Below are positions 14,482-22,262 of a DNA stretch of 23,076 nt, piece after piece (position 1 is the first letter of the stretch; each line of letters opens with the position of its first letter). The stretch is from Bacteroidales bacterium (lineage in GTDB: Bacteria; Bacteroidota; Bacteroidia; Bacteroidales; UBA932). Location of the stretch: positions 1 through 23,076 of the forward strand of contig JAEENZ010000244.1 in NCBI GenBank assembly GCA_016283985.1. Reading direction: 5' to 3'. The notes under the pieces are model-generated. The model made no database searches. It was not told the origin of the DNA and saw only the letters and a program-made list of their open reading frames with translations. A program made the position numbers and the translations under genes.

Positions 14482-16206
14482 CTACATTCTTTCAGGAAGT
14501 TCTATGCCGAGCAGTGCCATGGAATGCGCAAGTACCTGTGCCACAGCATTTATCAGCACCAGGCGCATGCTCCGAACTTTATCGTCCGGCTCGCGCAGTA
14601 TCTGAGTCTCGTGATAGTACTGGTTGAATTCTTTGGCAAGGTCGTAGGAGTAGTTCGCCATCACCGCAGGAGAGAACGCGTCGGCCGCTTCCGCCAGTTT
14701 CTGACGGTACAGGTTCAACAGCTGAACCAACCTGATTTCCTTTGGAGAAAGTTCCGCTCCAGGTTGAATCTGACAGACGGATTCAGCTTTACGAAGTATG
14801 GAACAGATGCGGGCATGGGTATACTGGATGAACGGACCGGTATTGCCGTTGAAGTCGATGGACTCCTTAGGATTGAAGAGCATCTTCTTGCGCGGATCCA
14901 CCTTCAGGATGAAATACTTCAGGGCACCCAGGCCTATCATGTGATAGAGTTTATCCTTCTCTTCATCGCTGACATCGTCAAGCTTGCCGGACTCCTCCGA
15001 AGTGGTCTTCGCTTCGAGGTACATGTCTTCGATAAGGTCGTCGGCATCCACGACGGTGCCTTCGCGGGACTTCATCTTGCCCTCGGGCAGTTCCACCATT
15101 CCGTAGGAGAGATGGTAGATACGCTCCGCCCAGTCGAAACCCAGCTTGGCAAGCACGAGCTTGAGCACCTGGAAGTGGTAGTTCTGCTCGTCTCCGACCA
15201 CGTACACGTGGCTGTCGAGATTGTATTCGGCGAAACGGCGCTCGGCGGTCCCAAGGTCCTGGGTCATATAGACCGAGGTGCCGTCGGAACGGAGCAGGAG
15301 CTTGCGGTCGAGGCCGTCGGCGGTGAGGTCGCACCACACGCTGCCGTCGGGATCCTGCACGAAAACTCCCTTCTCGAGTCCTTTCTGCACCAATTCCTTG
15401 CCGAGCAGATAAGTATCGTGCTCGAAGTATGTCCTGTCGAAGCTGATGCCAAGGGCACGGTAAGTCTCGTCGAACCCGTCGAACACCCATCCGTTCATCT
15501 TCTCCCAGAGAGCCCTCACTTCGGGATCTCCCTGCTCCCACTTGACCAGCATCTCGTGGACCTTGTCGATCACGGAAGGATCCTCCTTCTCCATCTTGGA
15601 GAACTCCACGTAACAGTCTCCCACAAGATGGTCGCCCTTCTTGCCGGTGCTTTCCGGGGTTGCGCCGTCGAAGCGCTCCTGCCATGCATACATGCTCTTG
15701 CAGATATGCACGCCGCGGTCGTTCACCAGCGTGGCCTTGATGACATCGTTGCCGGCTGCGGTAAGCAGGCGGCTCACCGAATCACCCAGCAAGTTGTTGC
15801 GGATATGCCCGAGATGAAGGGGCTTGTTGGTATTTGGAGATGAGAACTCCACCATTATCTTCTTTCCGGTGGCGGGAAGGCTGAAATAATCCTCCCCTGC
15901 GGAGACGATTCCTTCCAGCGCCTCGCGCCAGTAGAGATTGCTGAGGCTGAGATTCAGGAAGCCCTTCACGCTGTTGAATGCGCTGATCTCGGGGCAGTGC
16001 CCGACGAGCCATTCGCCGATGGCGGAACCGGTTGCATCGGGCGCGGCGTGGGATATCCTTAAAAGAGGAAAGACTACAAGCGTGTAGTCTCCCTCGAATT
16101 CCTTGCGGGTCACCTGCACCTGAAGGGTTGCAGCGTCGACCTCGGCTCCATAAAGCTCCTTTACGGCCTGGGCGGCCTTTGCGGAGATAAACTGTTCAGG
16201 GGTCAT
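14482..16206 (-). CDS. argS: Arginyl-tRNA synthetase
   Basis: A 574-residue class I aminoacyl-tRNA synthetase that charges tRNA-Arg. It shows the N-terminal Arg_tRNA_synt_N additional domain (about 1-110), the HIGH-type motif HLGH (131-134) within SSPNTNKPLHLGHIRN, and the NDRGVHICKSM segment. A KMSKS-like KMKSREG occurs near residues 377-383, and the C-terminal DALR anticodon-binding domain (from about 455) ends in the usual LGIELPERM. Length agrees with E. coli ArgS. It begins 3 bases after the sigma factor gene, so translation is probably coupled. Confidence 0.97.
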   Translation of the reverse strand: MTPEQFISAKAAQAVKELYGAEVDAATLQVQVTRKEFEGDYTLVVFPLLRISHAAPDATGSAIGEWLVGHCPEISAFNSVKGFLNLSLSNLYWREALEGIVSAGEDYFSLPATGKKIMVEFSSPNTNKPLHLGHIRNNLLGDSVSRLLTAAGNDVIKATLVNDRGVHICKSMYAWQERFDGATPESTGKKGDHLVGDCYVEFSKMEKEDPSVIDKVHEMLVKWEQGDPEVRALWEKMNGWVFDGFDETYRALGISFDRTYFEHDTYLLGKELVQKGLEKGVFVQDPDGSVWCDLTADGLDRKLLLRSDGTSVYMTQDLGTAERRFAEYNLDSHVYVVGDEQNYHFQVLKLVLAKLGFDWAERIYHLSYGMVELPEGKMKSREGTVVDADDLIEDMYLEAKTTSEESGKLDDVSDEEKDKLYHMIGLGALKYFILKVDPRKKMLFNPKESIDFNGNTGPFIQYTHARICSILRKAESVCQIQPGAELSPKEIRLVQLLNLYRQKLAEAADAFSPAVMANYSYDLAKEFNQYYHETQILREPDDKVRSMRLVLINAVAQVLAHSMALLGIELPERM

Positions 16207-16209
16207 TCT

Positions 16210-17070
16210 TTATCCCAGATAAGATTTAAGCAATTTGCTGGCTGAAGGCTTCTTGAGCTTGCGTATGGCCTTTTCCTTGATTTGACGCACACGCTCACGC
16301 GTAAGGTCGAGACGCTCGCCGATCTCTTCCAGAGTCATCTCCTGGCATCCGATGCCAAAGAAACTCTTGATGATCTCGCGTTCGCGTCCGGTAAGGATCT
16401 GAAGGGCGCGCTCGATCTCGATGCTGAGGCTCTCGTTCGTGAGGCCCTTGTCCGCCATCGGGCTGTCGTCGTTGGGCAGCACGTCCAGCAGGCTGTTGTC
16501 TTCGCCTTCGACGAAGGGGGCATCCACGCTCACGTGACGGCCGCTGACGCGGAGGGTATCCGCTATCTTGTCGGTAGGGATGTCTATCATCTCCGACAGT
16601 TCATCGGGGGAAGGCTGGCGTTCATGCTCCTGCTCGAACTTGCTCAGGGCCTTGTTTATCTTGTTGAGCGACCCCACCTGGTTCAGAGGCAGGCGCACGA
16701 TGCGGGACTGCTCGGCCAGGGCCTGGAGTATGCTCTGGCGGATCCACCACACTGCGTAGGAGATGAATTTGAAACCGCGGGTTTCGTCGAATTTCTCGGC
16801 GGCCTTGATGAGGCCCAAATTCCCTTCGTTAATCAAATCAGGAAGGCTAAGTCCCTGATTCTGATACTGTTTCGCAACAGATACCACGAATCGGAGATTA
16901 GCCCTCGTGAGTTTTTCCAATGCTACCTGGTCACCCTTGCGGATGCGCTGTGCCAGTTCTACTTCCTCTTCCGGCGATACCAACTCTTCGCGGCCGATTT
17001 CCTGGAGATACTTGTCCAGCGAGGCACTCTCGCGGTTGGTGATCGATTTTGTAATCTTTAATTGTCTCAT
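16210..17070 (-). CDS. rpoD: Primary RNA polymerase sigma factor (sigma-70, Bacteroidota type)
   Basis: A 286-residue sigma factor. Region 1.2 ([20 protein letters not shown]), regions 2.1-2.4 ([45 protein letters not shown]), region 3 and region 4.2 ([28 protein letters not shown]) are all present. Region 1.1 and the large non-conserved region of E. coli sigma-70 are absent, as is usual for the primary sigma factor of this phylum, which recognises -33/-7 promoters like those seen here. It starts 6 bases after the degP stop and ends 3 before argS, so it seems to share transcripts with the protease gene upstream. Confidence 0.95.
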   Translation of the reverse strand: MRQLKITKSITNRESASLDKYLQEIGREELVSPEEEVELAQRIRKGDQVALEKLTRANLRFVVSVAKQYQNQGLSLPDLINEGNLGLIKAAEKFDETRGFKFISYAVWWIRQSILQALAEQSRIVRLPLNQVGSLNKINKALSKFEQEHERQPSPDELSEMIDIPTDKIADTLRVSGRHVSVDAPFVEGEDNSLLDVLPNDDSPMADKGLTNESLSIEIERALQILTGREREIIKSFFGIGCQEMTLEEIGERLDLTRERVRQIKEKAIRKLKKPSASKLLKSYLG

Positions 17071-17076
17071 TTACTC

Positions 17077-18531
17077 TTATTCGTCTTTCGCGAAGCCGAA
17101 GTAGACGGACTTTCCTGTGGCATCGACGCCTTCGATGTAGACGGCCCTCTTGCTGCGGTACGCGATATCTATCACATCCCGAGGCTTGGAAACAGGCTGG
17201 TCGTTCACATAGAGAATGATCGTGCCGTCGGTGGCTCCCGCCTTGCCGAGCGCGCCGTTTCCGGCCGAGACGATCTCAACTCCCTTCTTGAGCCCGAACC
17301 TGGCGAGCTTGTCCTTGTCCGCTTCTTTGAGCGCACCGCCGTAGAAAGCGGTTTGCCCATCATCGTTGACGGTGCCGGTAATCTGCTCCGTGCCCTGGAA
17401 AGTCACGGGGAGTTCCTTAACCTTGCCGTCGCGGACAATCTTTAGGACAGCCTTGTCGTCGGGGTGGAAACTGTTGACCTTTTCCTGAAGCGCTGCCGGC
17501 GACTTGATGACCGTGGAATCTATTGAAAGCAGGATGTCTCCTTCCTTGACTCCGGCCTTGTCGGCGGCTCCGCCTTTCAAAACCTCGTTAATATATACGC
17601 CGTCCAACGAAGAAAGTTTCATTTTATCTGCAATTTCCTGCGTAACAGGGCTCATTGAAACTCCGAGTTTCGCACGCTTCACGGATCCGAAGTCGATCAG
17701 GTCACCGACGATCTTCTTCACGATGTTGGAGGGAACCGCGAAGGAATAACCCGAATAGGCGCCCGTCTGGGACACGATCGCAGTGTTGATGCCCACCAGT
17801 TCGCCGGCCTTGTTCACAAGCGCTCCTCCGGAGTTTCCGGGGTTGACTGCCGCGTCGGTCTGGATGAAGGATTCGATCTTGAATTCACCCGTCGTGTTGG
17901 GCATGGAACGGCCTTTCGCGCTGACTATGCCGGCTGTGATGGTGCCGCGGAGCTGCTCTCCGAGAGGAGAACCTATTGCAAGCACCCATTCGCCGAGACG
18001 GAGTTTGTCCGAATCGCCGATGGGAACGATGGGCAGGCCTTCAGCGTCTATCTTGATCAGAGCCACGTCGGTCGCAGGATCGGTGCCGATTACCTTGGCC
18101 TCGTAGGTCTTGTTGTTGTTCATCGTCACTTCTATCTTGCTCGCTCCCTGCACCACGTGGTTATTGGTCACTATGTAACCGTCCTGGCGGATGATTACGC
18201 CGGATCCGCTCCCCTGCTGCTCGCGTTCCTGCGCCTGCGGGAACTGGTCTCCGAAGAAGAAGCGGAAGAACGGGTCTATATTGTACTGCTGCGTGGTCTT
18301 GATGGTGACTTTCACGAAGACTACCGCATCGACCGCCGACTCGGCGGCATAGGTGAAGTCGGGATAGTTGTCCTGTGACAGATTGACAGTGCGGTATGCC
18401 GAACCGTCAATGGAATAGGACGTCTGTGTCGATGCTGTCTGGGTATCGGGCTGGTTGGCCTTGACGATGCCGAATGCTGTCAGCCCGCTCAAAAGTACGG
18501 ATGCGATAATCGTTAGCATATTCTTGTTCAT
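17077..18531 (-). CDS. degP: DegP/HtrA (Do) family periplasmic serine protease
   Basis: A 484-residue protease-chaperone. Residues 1-25 form a Sec signal peptide (MNKNMLTIIASVLLSGLTAFGIVKA). The trypsin-like domain carries the full triad: H125 in TNNHVV, D155 in ATDVALIKI and S234 in NPGNSGG. Two PDZ domains follow (about 283-370, and a second, more divergent one from about 385 to the end). The LA-loop region is phenylalanine- and glutamine-rich (IDPFFRFFFGDQFPQAQEREQQ), similar to other Do proteases. It should degrade or refold damaged envelope proteins. It is divergent from dnaN and heads the minus-strand cluster containing the primary sigma factor, 6 bases downstream. Confidence 0.95.
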   Translation of the reverse strand: MNKNMLTIIASVLLSGLTAFGIVKANQPDTQTASTQTSYSIDGSAYRTVNLSQDNYPDFTYAAESAVDAVVFVKVTIKTTQQYNIDPFFRFFFGDQFPQAQEREQQGSGSGVIIRQDGYIVTNNHVVQGASKIEVTMNNNKTYEAKVIGTDPATDVALIKIDAEGLPIVPIGDSDKLRLGEWVLAIGSPLGEQLRGTITAGIVSAKGRSMPNTTGEFKIESFIQTDAAVNPGNSGGALVNKAGELVGINTAIVSQTGAYSGYSFAVPSNIVKKIVGDLIDFGSVKRAKLGVSMSPVTQEIADKMKLSSLDGVYINEVLKGGAADKAGVKEGDILLSIDSTVIKSPAALQEKVNSFHPDDKAVLKIVRDGKVKELPVTFQGTEQITGTVNDDGQTAFYGGALKEADKDKLARFGLKKGVEIVSAGNGALGKAGATDGTIILYVNDQPVSKPRDVIDIAYRSKRAVYIEGVDATGKSVYFGFAKDE

Positions 18532-18583
18532 ATCTTTTGTTTTTATTGTCTTTTGACGGAAACTTAAAAAATCAAAAGATATG
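18529..18583. repeat. 11-bp perfect inverted repeat around the degP leader
   Basis: CATATCTTTTG (18529-18539) and CAAAAGATATG (18573-18583) are exact reverse complements, 33 bases apart. Read on the minus strand, the upstream arm contains the probable -7 box and the downstream arm contains the start codon. A third copy of TCTTTTG lies at 18549-18555. Confidence 0.6.
18574..18581 (-). promoter_or_regulatory. Probable promoter -7 element of the degP-rpoD cluster
   Basis: Minus-strand TATCTTTT (18581 to 18574) is one base from TAnnTTTG and stands 42 bases before the degP ATG. No clear -33 element is visible. Confidence 0.4.
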
Positions 18584-18606
18584 CCAAATTATTCATCATT
18601 AATTCC

Positions 18607-18614
18607 TATATTTG
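18607..18614 (+). promoter_or_regulatory. Promoter -7 element of dnaN
   Basis: TATATTTG is a perfect TAnnTTTG match, 50 bases before the dnaN ATG. A GC-rich palindrome begins 7 bases after it, near the expected transcription start. Confidence 0.65.
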
Positions 18615-18620
18615 CAGATA

Positions 18621-18634
18621 CCCTCGCGCGAGGG
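18621..18634. repeat. Perfect 14-bp palindrome in the dnaN leader
   Basis: CCCTCGCGCGAGGG is fully self-complementary, with two CGCG-type cores in an otherwise AT-rich intergenic region. It lies at the predicted transcription start of dnaN. It could be an operator, or the two arms could form a stem at the very 5' end of the message. Confidence 0.7.
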
Positions 18635-18664
18635 ATAAAATAGGTAAGTAAAAAGAGAAGATAT

Positions 18665-19786
18665 ATGGAATTCAACGTTTCAAGTGCCGAATTGCTCAAA
18701 GCCCTGGTTGATGTTTCCAAGGCCATCCCCGCAAAGACAACCCTGACCATCCTGGAGAACTTCCTTTTCGTAGTCAAAGGGAACAAACTCGAGATCACCG
18801 CTTCCGACCAGGAGCTCACGCTGCGTACGACCGTACCCGTGGAGAATGTAAAGGAAGAAGGCAACATCGCCGTGCCCGCACGCCAGATGATCGACCTCTT
18901 CAAGGCACTGCCGGACCAGCCGGTGAACATCCACACCACTTCGGATTCGTCCTTCGAGTGCGTATGGTCCAACGGTAATTCCGCCCTTCCGTTCTTCCCT
19001 GCCGAAGATTTCCCCGAAATCAAAGGCGCAGGTGCGGAAGCCATCTCGATCACCATCCCCGCAGCGAACCTGGTAGACGGCATCAGCAGCACCATCTACG
19101 CCACGGCTGACGATGAGATGCGTCCCGCGATGAACGGTATCTTCTTCGACATCGCCCCCGAGGCCACCACCCTCGTGGCATCCGACTCCCACAAGCTCAT
19201 CTGCTACACCACCGACGACGTAAAGTCCGAGGCCGTCGCATCCTTCATCCTTCACAAGAAGCCCGCGGGCGTACTGAAGGCCATCGTAGACAAGGAAGCC
19301 GGAGACGTCACCGTCACCTTCGACAATGCCACCGCAGTGTTCACCTTCGGCGAAACCCTGATGGTATGCCGCCTTGTGGTGGGCAAGTATCCCCGCTACC
19401 GCGACGTCATCCCCCAGAACAACGCCAACGTGCTCCGCATCGACAGGGCCCAGCTCCTGAACACCGTGCGCCGCGTGGCCGTCTGCGCCAACAAGGCTTC
19501 GAACCATATCAAGTTCGAACTCAAGCCCGGCCAGCTGGAAATCACAGCTCAGGACCTCGGCTTTGCCACCGAAGCATATGAAAAGCTCGAATGCGACTAC
19601 AGCGGAGCCGATCTCGTAATCGGATTCAAGTCATCCTTCCTCATCGAGATTCTCGGCAACATGAGCTGCGAGACGGTAGTTCTCAAGTTCGCAGATGCAC
19701 GCCGGGCGGCCCTGATAGTTCCTTCCGAAGAAGAAGCCGAAAACGAGAAGATCTGCGGCATCCTGATGCCGATCATGGTTTCCTAG
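18665..19786 (+). CDS. dnaN: DNA polymerase III subunit beta (sliding clamp)
   Basis: A 373-residue protein with the three clamp domains. It starts MEFNVSSAELLKAL and contains KTTLTILENFLF, the domain-two segment ALVASDSHKL-like (TTLVASDSHKLICY), and the typical C-terminal end CGILMPIMVS. The dimer forms a ring on DNA and tethers the polymerase; the HolA protein encoded at 484 helps load it. A 78-base leader from the -33 region to ATG includes a perfect palindrome. The next gene, an exonuclease, begins 12 bases after the stop. Confidence 0.97.
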   Translation: MEFNVSSAELLKALVDVSKAIPAKTTLTILENFLFVVKGNKLEITASDQELTLRTTVPVENVKEEGNIAVPARQMIDLFKALPDQPVNIHTTSDSSFECVWSNGNSALPFFPAEDFPEIKGAGAEAISITIPAANLVDGISSTIYATADDEMRPAMNGIFFDIAPEATTLVASDSHKLICYTTDDVKSEAVASFILHKKPAGVLKAIVDKEAGDVTVTFDNATAVFTFGETLMVCRLVVGKYPRYRDVIPQNNANVLRIDRAQLLNTVRRVAVCANKASNHIKFELKPGQLEITAQDLGFATEAYEKLECDYSGADLVIGFKSSFLIEILGNMSCETVVLKFADARRAALIVPSEEEAENEKICGILMPIMVS

Positions 19787-19798
19787 AATCAACTGATT

Positions 19799-20719
19799 AT
19801 GGATCTGAACCTTACACGGCCCCTGATTTTCTTCGACATAGAAAGCACGGGGCTCAGTATTCCTTCGGACTCGATCATAGAACTGAGTTTTGTCAAGGTC
19901 TTTCCCGGCAATCCTGATCCGGAAGTAAAGACATGGAAGATCCGTCCGTGGGACTACGAGAACAACTGCCAGCGCCACATAAGCGAAGATGCCTCCAAGG
20001 TCAACGGCGTTCACGACGAAGACCTGAAGGACTGCCCGCTTTTCATCAGCGTAGCCGGTGAGATAGCCGATTGGCTGAAAGGGAGCGACCTTGCCGGATT
20101 CAACTCCGCCAAATTCGACCTTCCCATGCTGGCCGAGGAATTCGAGCGCGTGAAACAGTATTGCCAGCTCAGGATTTCATCCGTTTCCACCCCGGCCGCC
20201 AAGAAGGAGGATGCCAGAGCCCTGCTTGCGAAAGTGGAGACAGTAAACCTGCACGAGCCTCTCATGGTGGACGTGCAGAACATCTTCCACGCCATGGAGC
20301 CCAGGAACCTCCGTGCCGCCTACCGCTTCTACTGCGGAGGCGAGGATTTCGAGAACGCCCATGCGGCAGAAGCCGACACGCTGGCCACCTTCGAGGTGCT
20401 CAAAGCCCAGTTGGACCGTTATAAGGAACCCGACAAGTACCGCGAGCAGGTACTGAAGAATGACGTTCAGTCGCTTGCGGCCTTCGTGGGCAAGAAATAC
20501 GTAGACTTTTCCGGACACCTGATTCTCGGGGACGACGGCGAGGTCTACATCAATTTCGGCAAGCATAAGGGCAAGACTGCCCGCGAAGTCTGGAAGGCCG
20601 AGCCCGCATACTATTCATGGGTACAGGATGCTAACTTCACCCTGGACACCAAGGCGCAGTTCGCCAAGTTGGAAAAGCAATTTAAACTGGAAAGACTCAA
20701 AGATAAGTTCAAGTCGTGA
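19799..20719 (+). CDS. DEDDh 3'-5' exonuclease (DnaQ-like) with a C-terminal FGKHKGK domain
   Basis: A 306-residue exonuclease of the DnaQ/epsilon superfamily. Catalytic residues are visible: D13 and E15 in FFDIESTGL, D107 in AGFNSAKFDLPML, H188 and D193 in HAAEADT, the DEDDh set. A stretch at 119-158 is longer than in the E. coli epsilon subunit. From about residue 231 a separate domain carries YINFGKHKGK and SWVQDANF, resembling the DUF3820-type module. Placement 12 bases after dnaN suggests proofreading or repair work with the clamp, which is inference; it could be the polymerase III epsilon-like subunit usually annotated in this phylum. Its stop overlaps the GTG start of nhaA. Confidence 0.88.
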   Translation: MDLNLTRPLIFFDIESTGLSIPSDSIIELSFVKVFPGNPDPEVKTWKIRPWDYENNCQRHISEDASKVNGVHDEDLKDCPLFISVAGEIADWLKGSDLAGFNSAKFDLPMLAEEFERVKQYCQLRISSVSTPAAKKEDARALLAKVETVNLHEPLMVDVQNIFHAMEPRNLRAAYRFYCGGEDFENAHAAEADTLATFEVLKAQLDRYKEPDKYREQVLKNDVQSLAAFVGKKYVDFSGHLILGDDGEVYINFGKHKGKTAREVWKAEPAYYSWVQDANFTLDTKAQFAKLEKQFKLERLKDKFKS

Positions 20720-22122
20720 GACTCATACCAATATATACCTGGAACAAGGGTATACGCAACTTTGACATACGCAGCCGCCGTTTCAGCAAACAGCCATGGG
20801 CACAGGGAGTTATCCTTCTGGCCTGCGTGGTTGTGGCGATGCTGCTCGCAAACCTTCCTTTCACGAAGGTATTTTACAATGATTTCCTGCATACCGCATT
20901 CACCCTCCACATAGCCAGTCCGGACGGGGCGCTGAACCTTTATATCCCCCGGGACCTGACGGTCGAAAGGCTCATCAACGACGTGTTGATGATGGTTTTC
21001 TTCTTTACCGTAGGACTTGAAATACGACGGGAAATCGCCTATGGAGAATTGTCTTCTCCAAGAAAGGCCCTTCTGCCCGTAATTGCCGCATTCGGAGGAG
21101 TTGTCGCCCCGGCGCTCATCTATACATTGGTGAATCACGGCACTGCAGCTGCTTCCGGATGGGGCATTCCCACAGCCACGGACATCGCCTTCGCAGTTTG
21201 CATTCTGTCCGTCCTTGGAGAAAGGGTACCCGTATCGCTTAAAGTATTCCTCACCGCGCTGGCCATCGCGGACGACCTGATAGCTATACTGGTCGTGGCC
21301 CTGTTCTATGGCGGAGCCATCCGCCTCAATCTGCTGGGAATAGCTCTGCTGGTAGTCGTGTTCATCTTCCTTCTCAGAAAACTGGGAGAAAAGCACGTGT
21401 TCCCATATCTGCTGTTTGCTCTGGTAGTCTGGGTGCTGTTCTATTATTCCGGCATACACGCAACCATGTCCGGAGTGGTCATGGCCTTCCTTATCCCTTC
21501 CACTCCCCGATACAATAAGTCCCAGTTCGAACACAGGTGGCTGAAATACACCCGGCGCTTCCAGGAGTTTGCAGACGTGCCATCCAACACCTTCCCGAAC
21601 GGCCCCCAGAGGCACTGCCTCAAGAAACTCGGCAAGATTGGAAAGGGGTCGATGGACATGACATACCGCCTCGAGGTAGCCCTTTCGCCATGGGTCAATT
21701 TCCTGATAATGCCGCTGTTCGCACTGGCAAATGCCGGGGTCGAGATAGTAGACCTGAGCTACTTCAATATGTTCAACTTCAATGAAGTTCTTGGCAGCGT
21801 AAGCATGGGCATTTTCCTTGGCCTGTTGCTCGGCAAGCCTGTCGGAATCACCCTGTTCAGTTGGATTGCAATCAAATGCAAGGTCGGAGAAATGCCCGCC
21901 AAGGCCTCCTGGCCCATGTTCTTTGCAGTAGCATGCCTGGGTGGCATAGGCTTCACCATGTCGATCTTCGTGGATACCCTTTCATTCGGCGACCAGGAAA
22001 TGGTTCACGCAATGCGGGACATGGGCAAGATTGCCGTGCTGACAGGCTCAATCTGCGCTGGCGCGCTGGGCTCCTTCCTTGTCAGCCTGGCCGGCAGGAC
22101 CAAAGAAAAAAGGGAGGCCTGA
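20716..22122 (+). CDS. nhaA: Na+/H+ antiporter NhaA
   Basis: A 468-residue inner-membrane antiporter that exports sodium in exchange for protons. Key residues match: D156 in TATDIAFA (E. coli D133), the ion-binding pair D186-D187 in ALAIADDLIAI (E. coli D163-D164), and a lysine in LLLGKPVGI (E. coli K300 region). About eleven hydrophobic helices are visible. It is some 80 residues longer than E. coli NhaA, mainly because of a hydrophilic insert at about 262-320 (TPRYNKSQFEHRW to GSMDMTYRLE), and a longer N terminus. The GTG start lies in the GTGA overlap with the exonuclease stop, so translation is coupled, though the functions seem unrelated. A hairpin terminator overlaps its stop codon. Confidence 0.95.
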   Translation: MRLIPIYTWNKGIRNFDIRSRRFSKQPWAQGVILLACVVVAMLLANLPFTKVFYNDFLHTAFTLHIASPDGALNLYIPRDLTVERLINDVLMMVFFFTVGLEIRREIAYGELSSPRKALLPVIAAFGGVVAPALIYTLVNHGTAAASGWGIPTATDIAFAVCILSVLGERVPVSLKVFLTALAIADDLIAILVVALFYGGAIRLNLLGIALLVVVFIFLLRKLGEKHVFPYLLFALVVWVLFYYSGIHATMSGVVMAFLIPSTPRYNKSQFEHRWLKYTRRFQEFADVPSNTFPNGPQRHCLKKLGKIGKGSMDMTYRLEVALSPWVNFLIMPLFALANAGVEIVDLSYFNMFNFNEVLGSVSMGIFLGLLLGKPVGITLFSWIAIKCKVGEMPAKASWPMFFAVACLGGIGFTMSIFVDTLSFGDQEMVHAMRDMGKIAVLTGSICAGALGSFLVSLAGRTKEKREA

Positions 22123-22133
22123 ACCTCCCTTTT
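22108..22133. terminator. Bidirectional terminator between nhaA and tRNA-Thr
   Basis: AAAAGGGAGG (22108-22117) pairs with CCTCCCTTTT (22124-22133) around a 6-base loop containing the end of the nhaA reading frame. A short T-run follows on the plus strand and a longer one on the minus strand, so it also ends tRNA-Thr, whose 3' end is 4 bases away. Confidence 0.85.
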
Positions 22134-22137
22134 CAAG

Positions 22138-22209
22138 AGCCACTTGGCAGATTTGAACTCCCGACCTGCGCGTTACGAATGCGCTGCTCTACCGCTGAGC
22201 TAAAGTGGC
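22138..22209 (-). tRNA. tRNA-Thr(CGT) with two stem mismatches
   Basis: A 72-nt tRNA on the minus strand. Acceptor GCCACTT (22209-22203) pairs perfectly with AAGTGGC (22145-22139); discriminator T at 22138. D stem GCTC/GAGC with a 7-base loop. Anticodon loop TTCGTAA gives CGT (threonine, ACG). Two pairs are broken: A31-C39 in the anticodon stem (GCGCA/CGCGC) and G51-G63 in the T stem (GGGAG/CTGCC). CCA is not encoded. Confidence 0.9.
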
Positions 22210-22234
22210 GTACCGTCCACTGGGAACGGGGATG

Positions 22235-22242
22235 CAAATATA
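22235..22242 (-). promoter_or_regulatory. Promoter -7 element of tRNA-Thr
   Basis: Minus-strand TATATTTG (22242 to 22235), a perfect TAnnTTTG match, is 25 bases before the tRNA 5' end and 20 bases after the glutamine synthetase stop. Confidence 0.65.
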
Positions 22243-22262
22243 GTCATTTTTTCTATTATTCA

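Noticed and set aside
14524..15843. A 439-codon open frame on the plus strand
   Set aside because: Fully antisense to argS, which shows its full set of synthetase motifs.
20611..21615. A 334-codon open frame on the minus strand
   Set aside because: Antisense to nhaA and the exonuclease end; the polar, H/Q-rich translation is what hydrophobic membrane-protein codons give in reverse.
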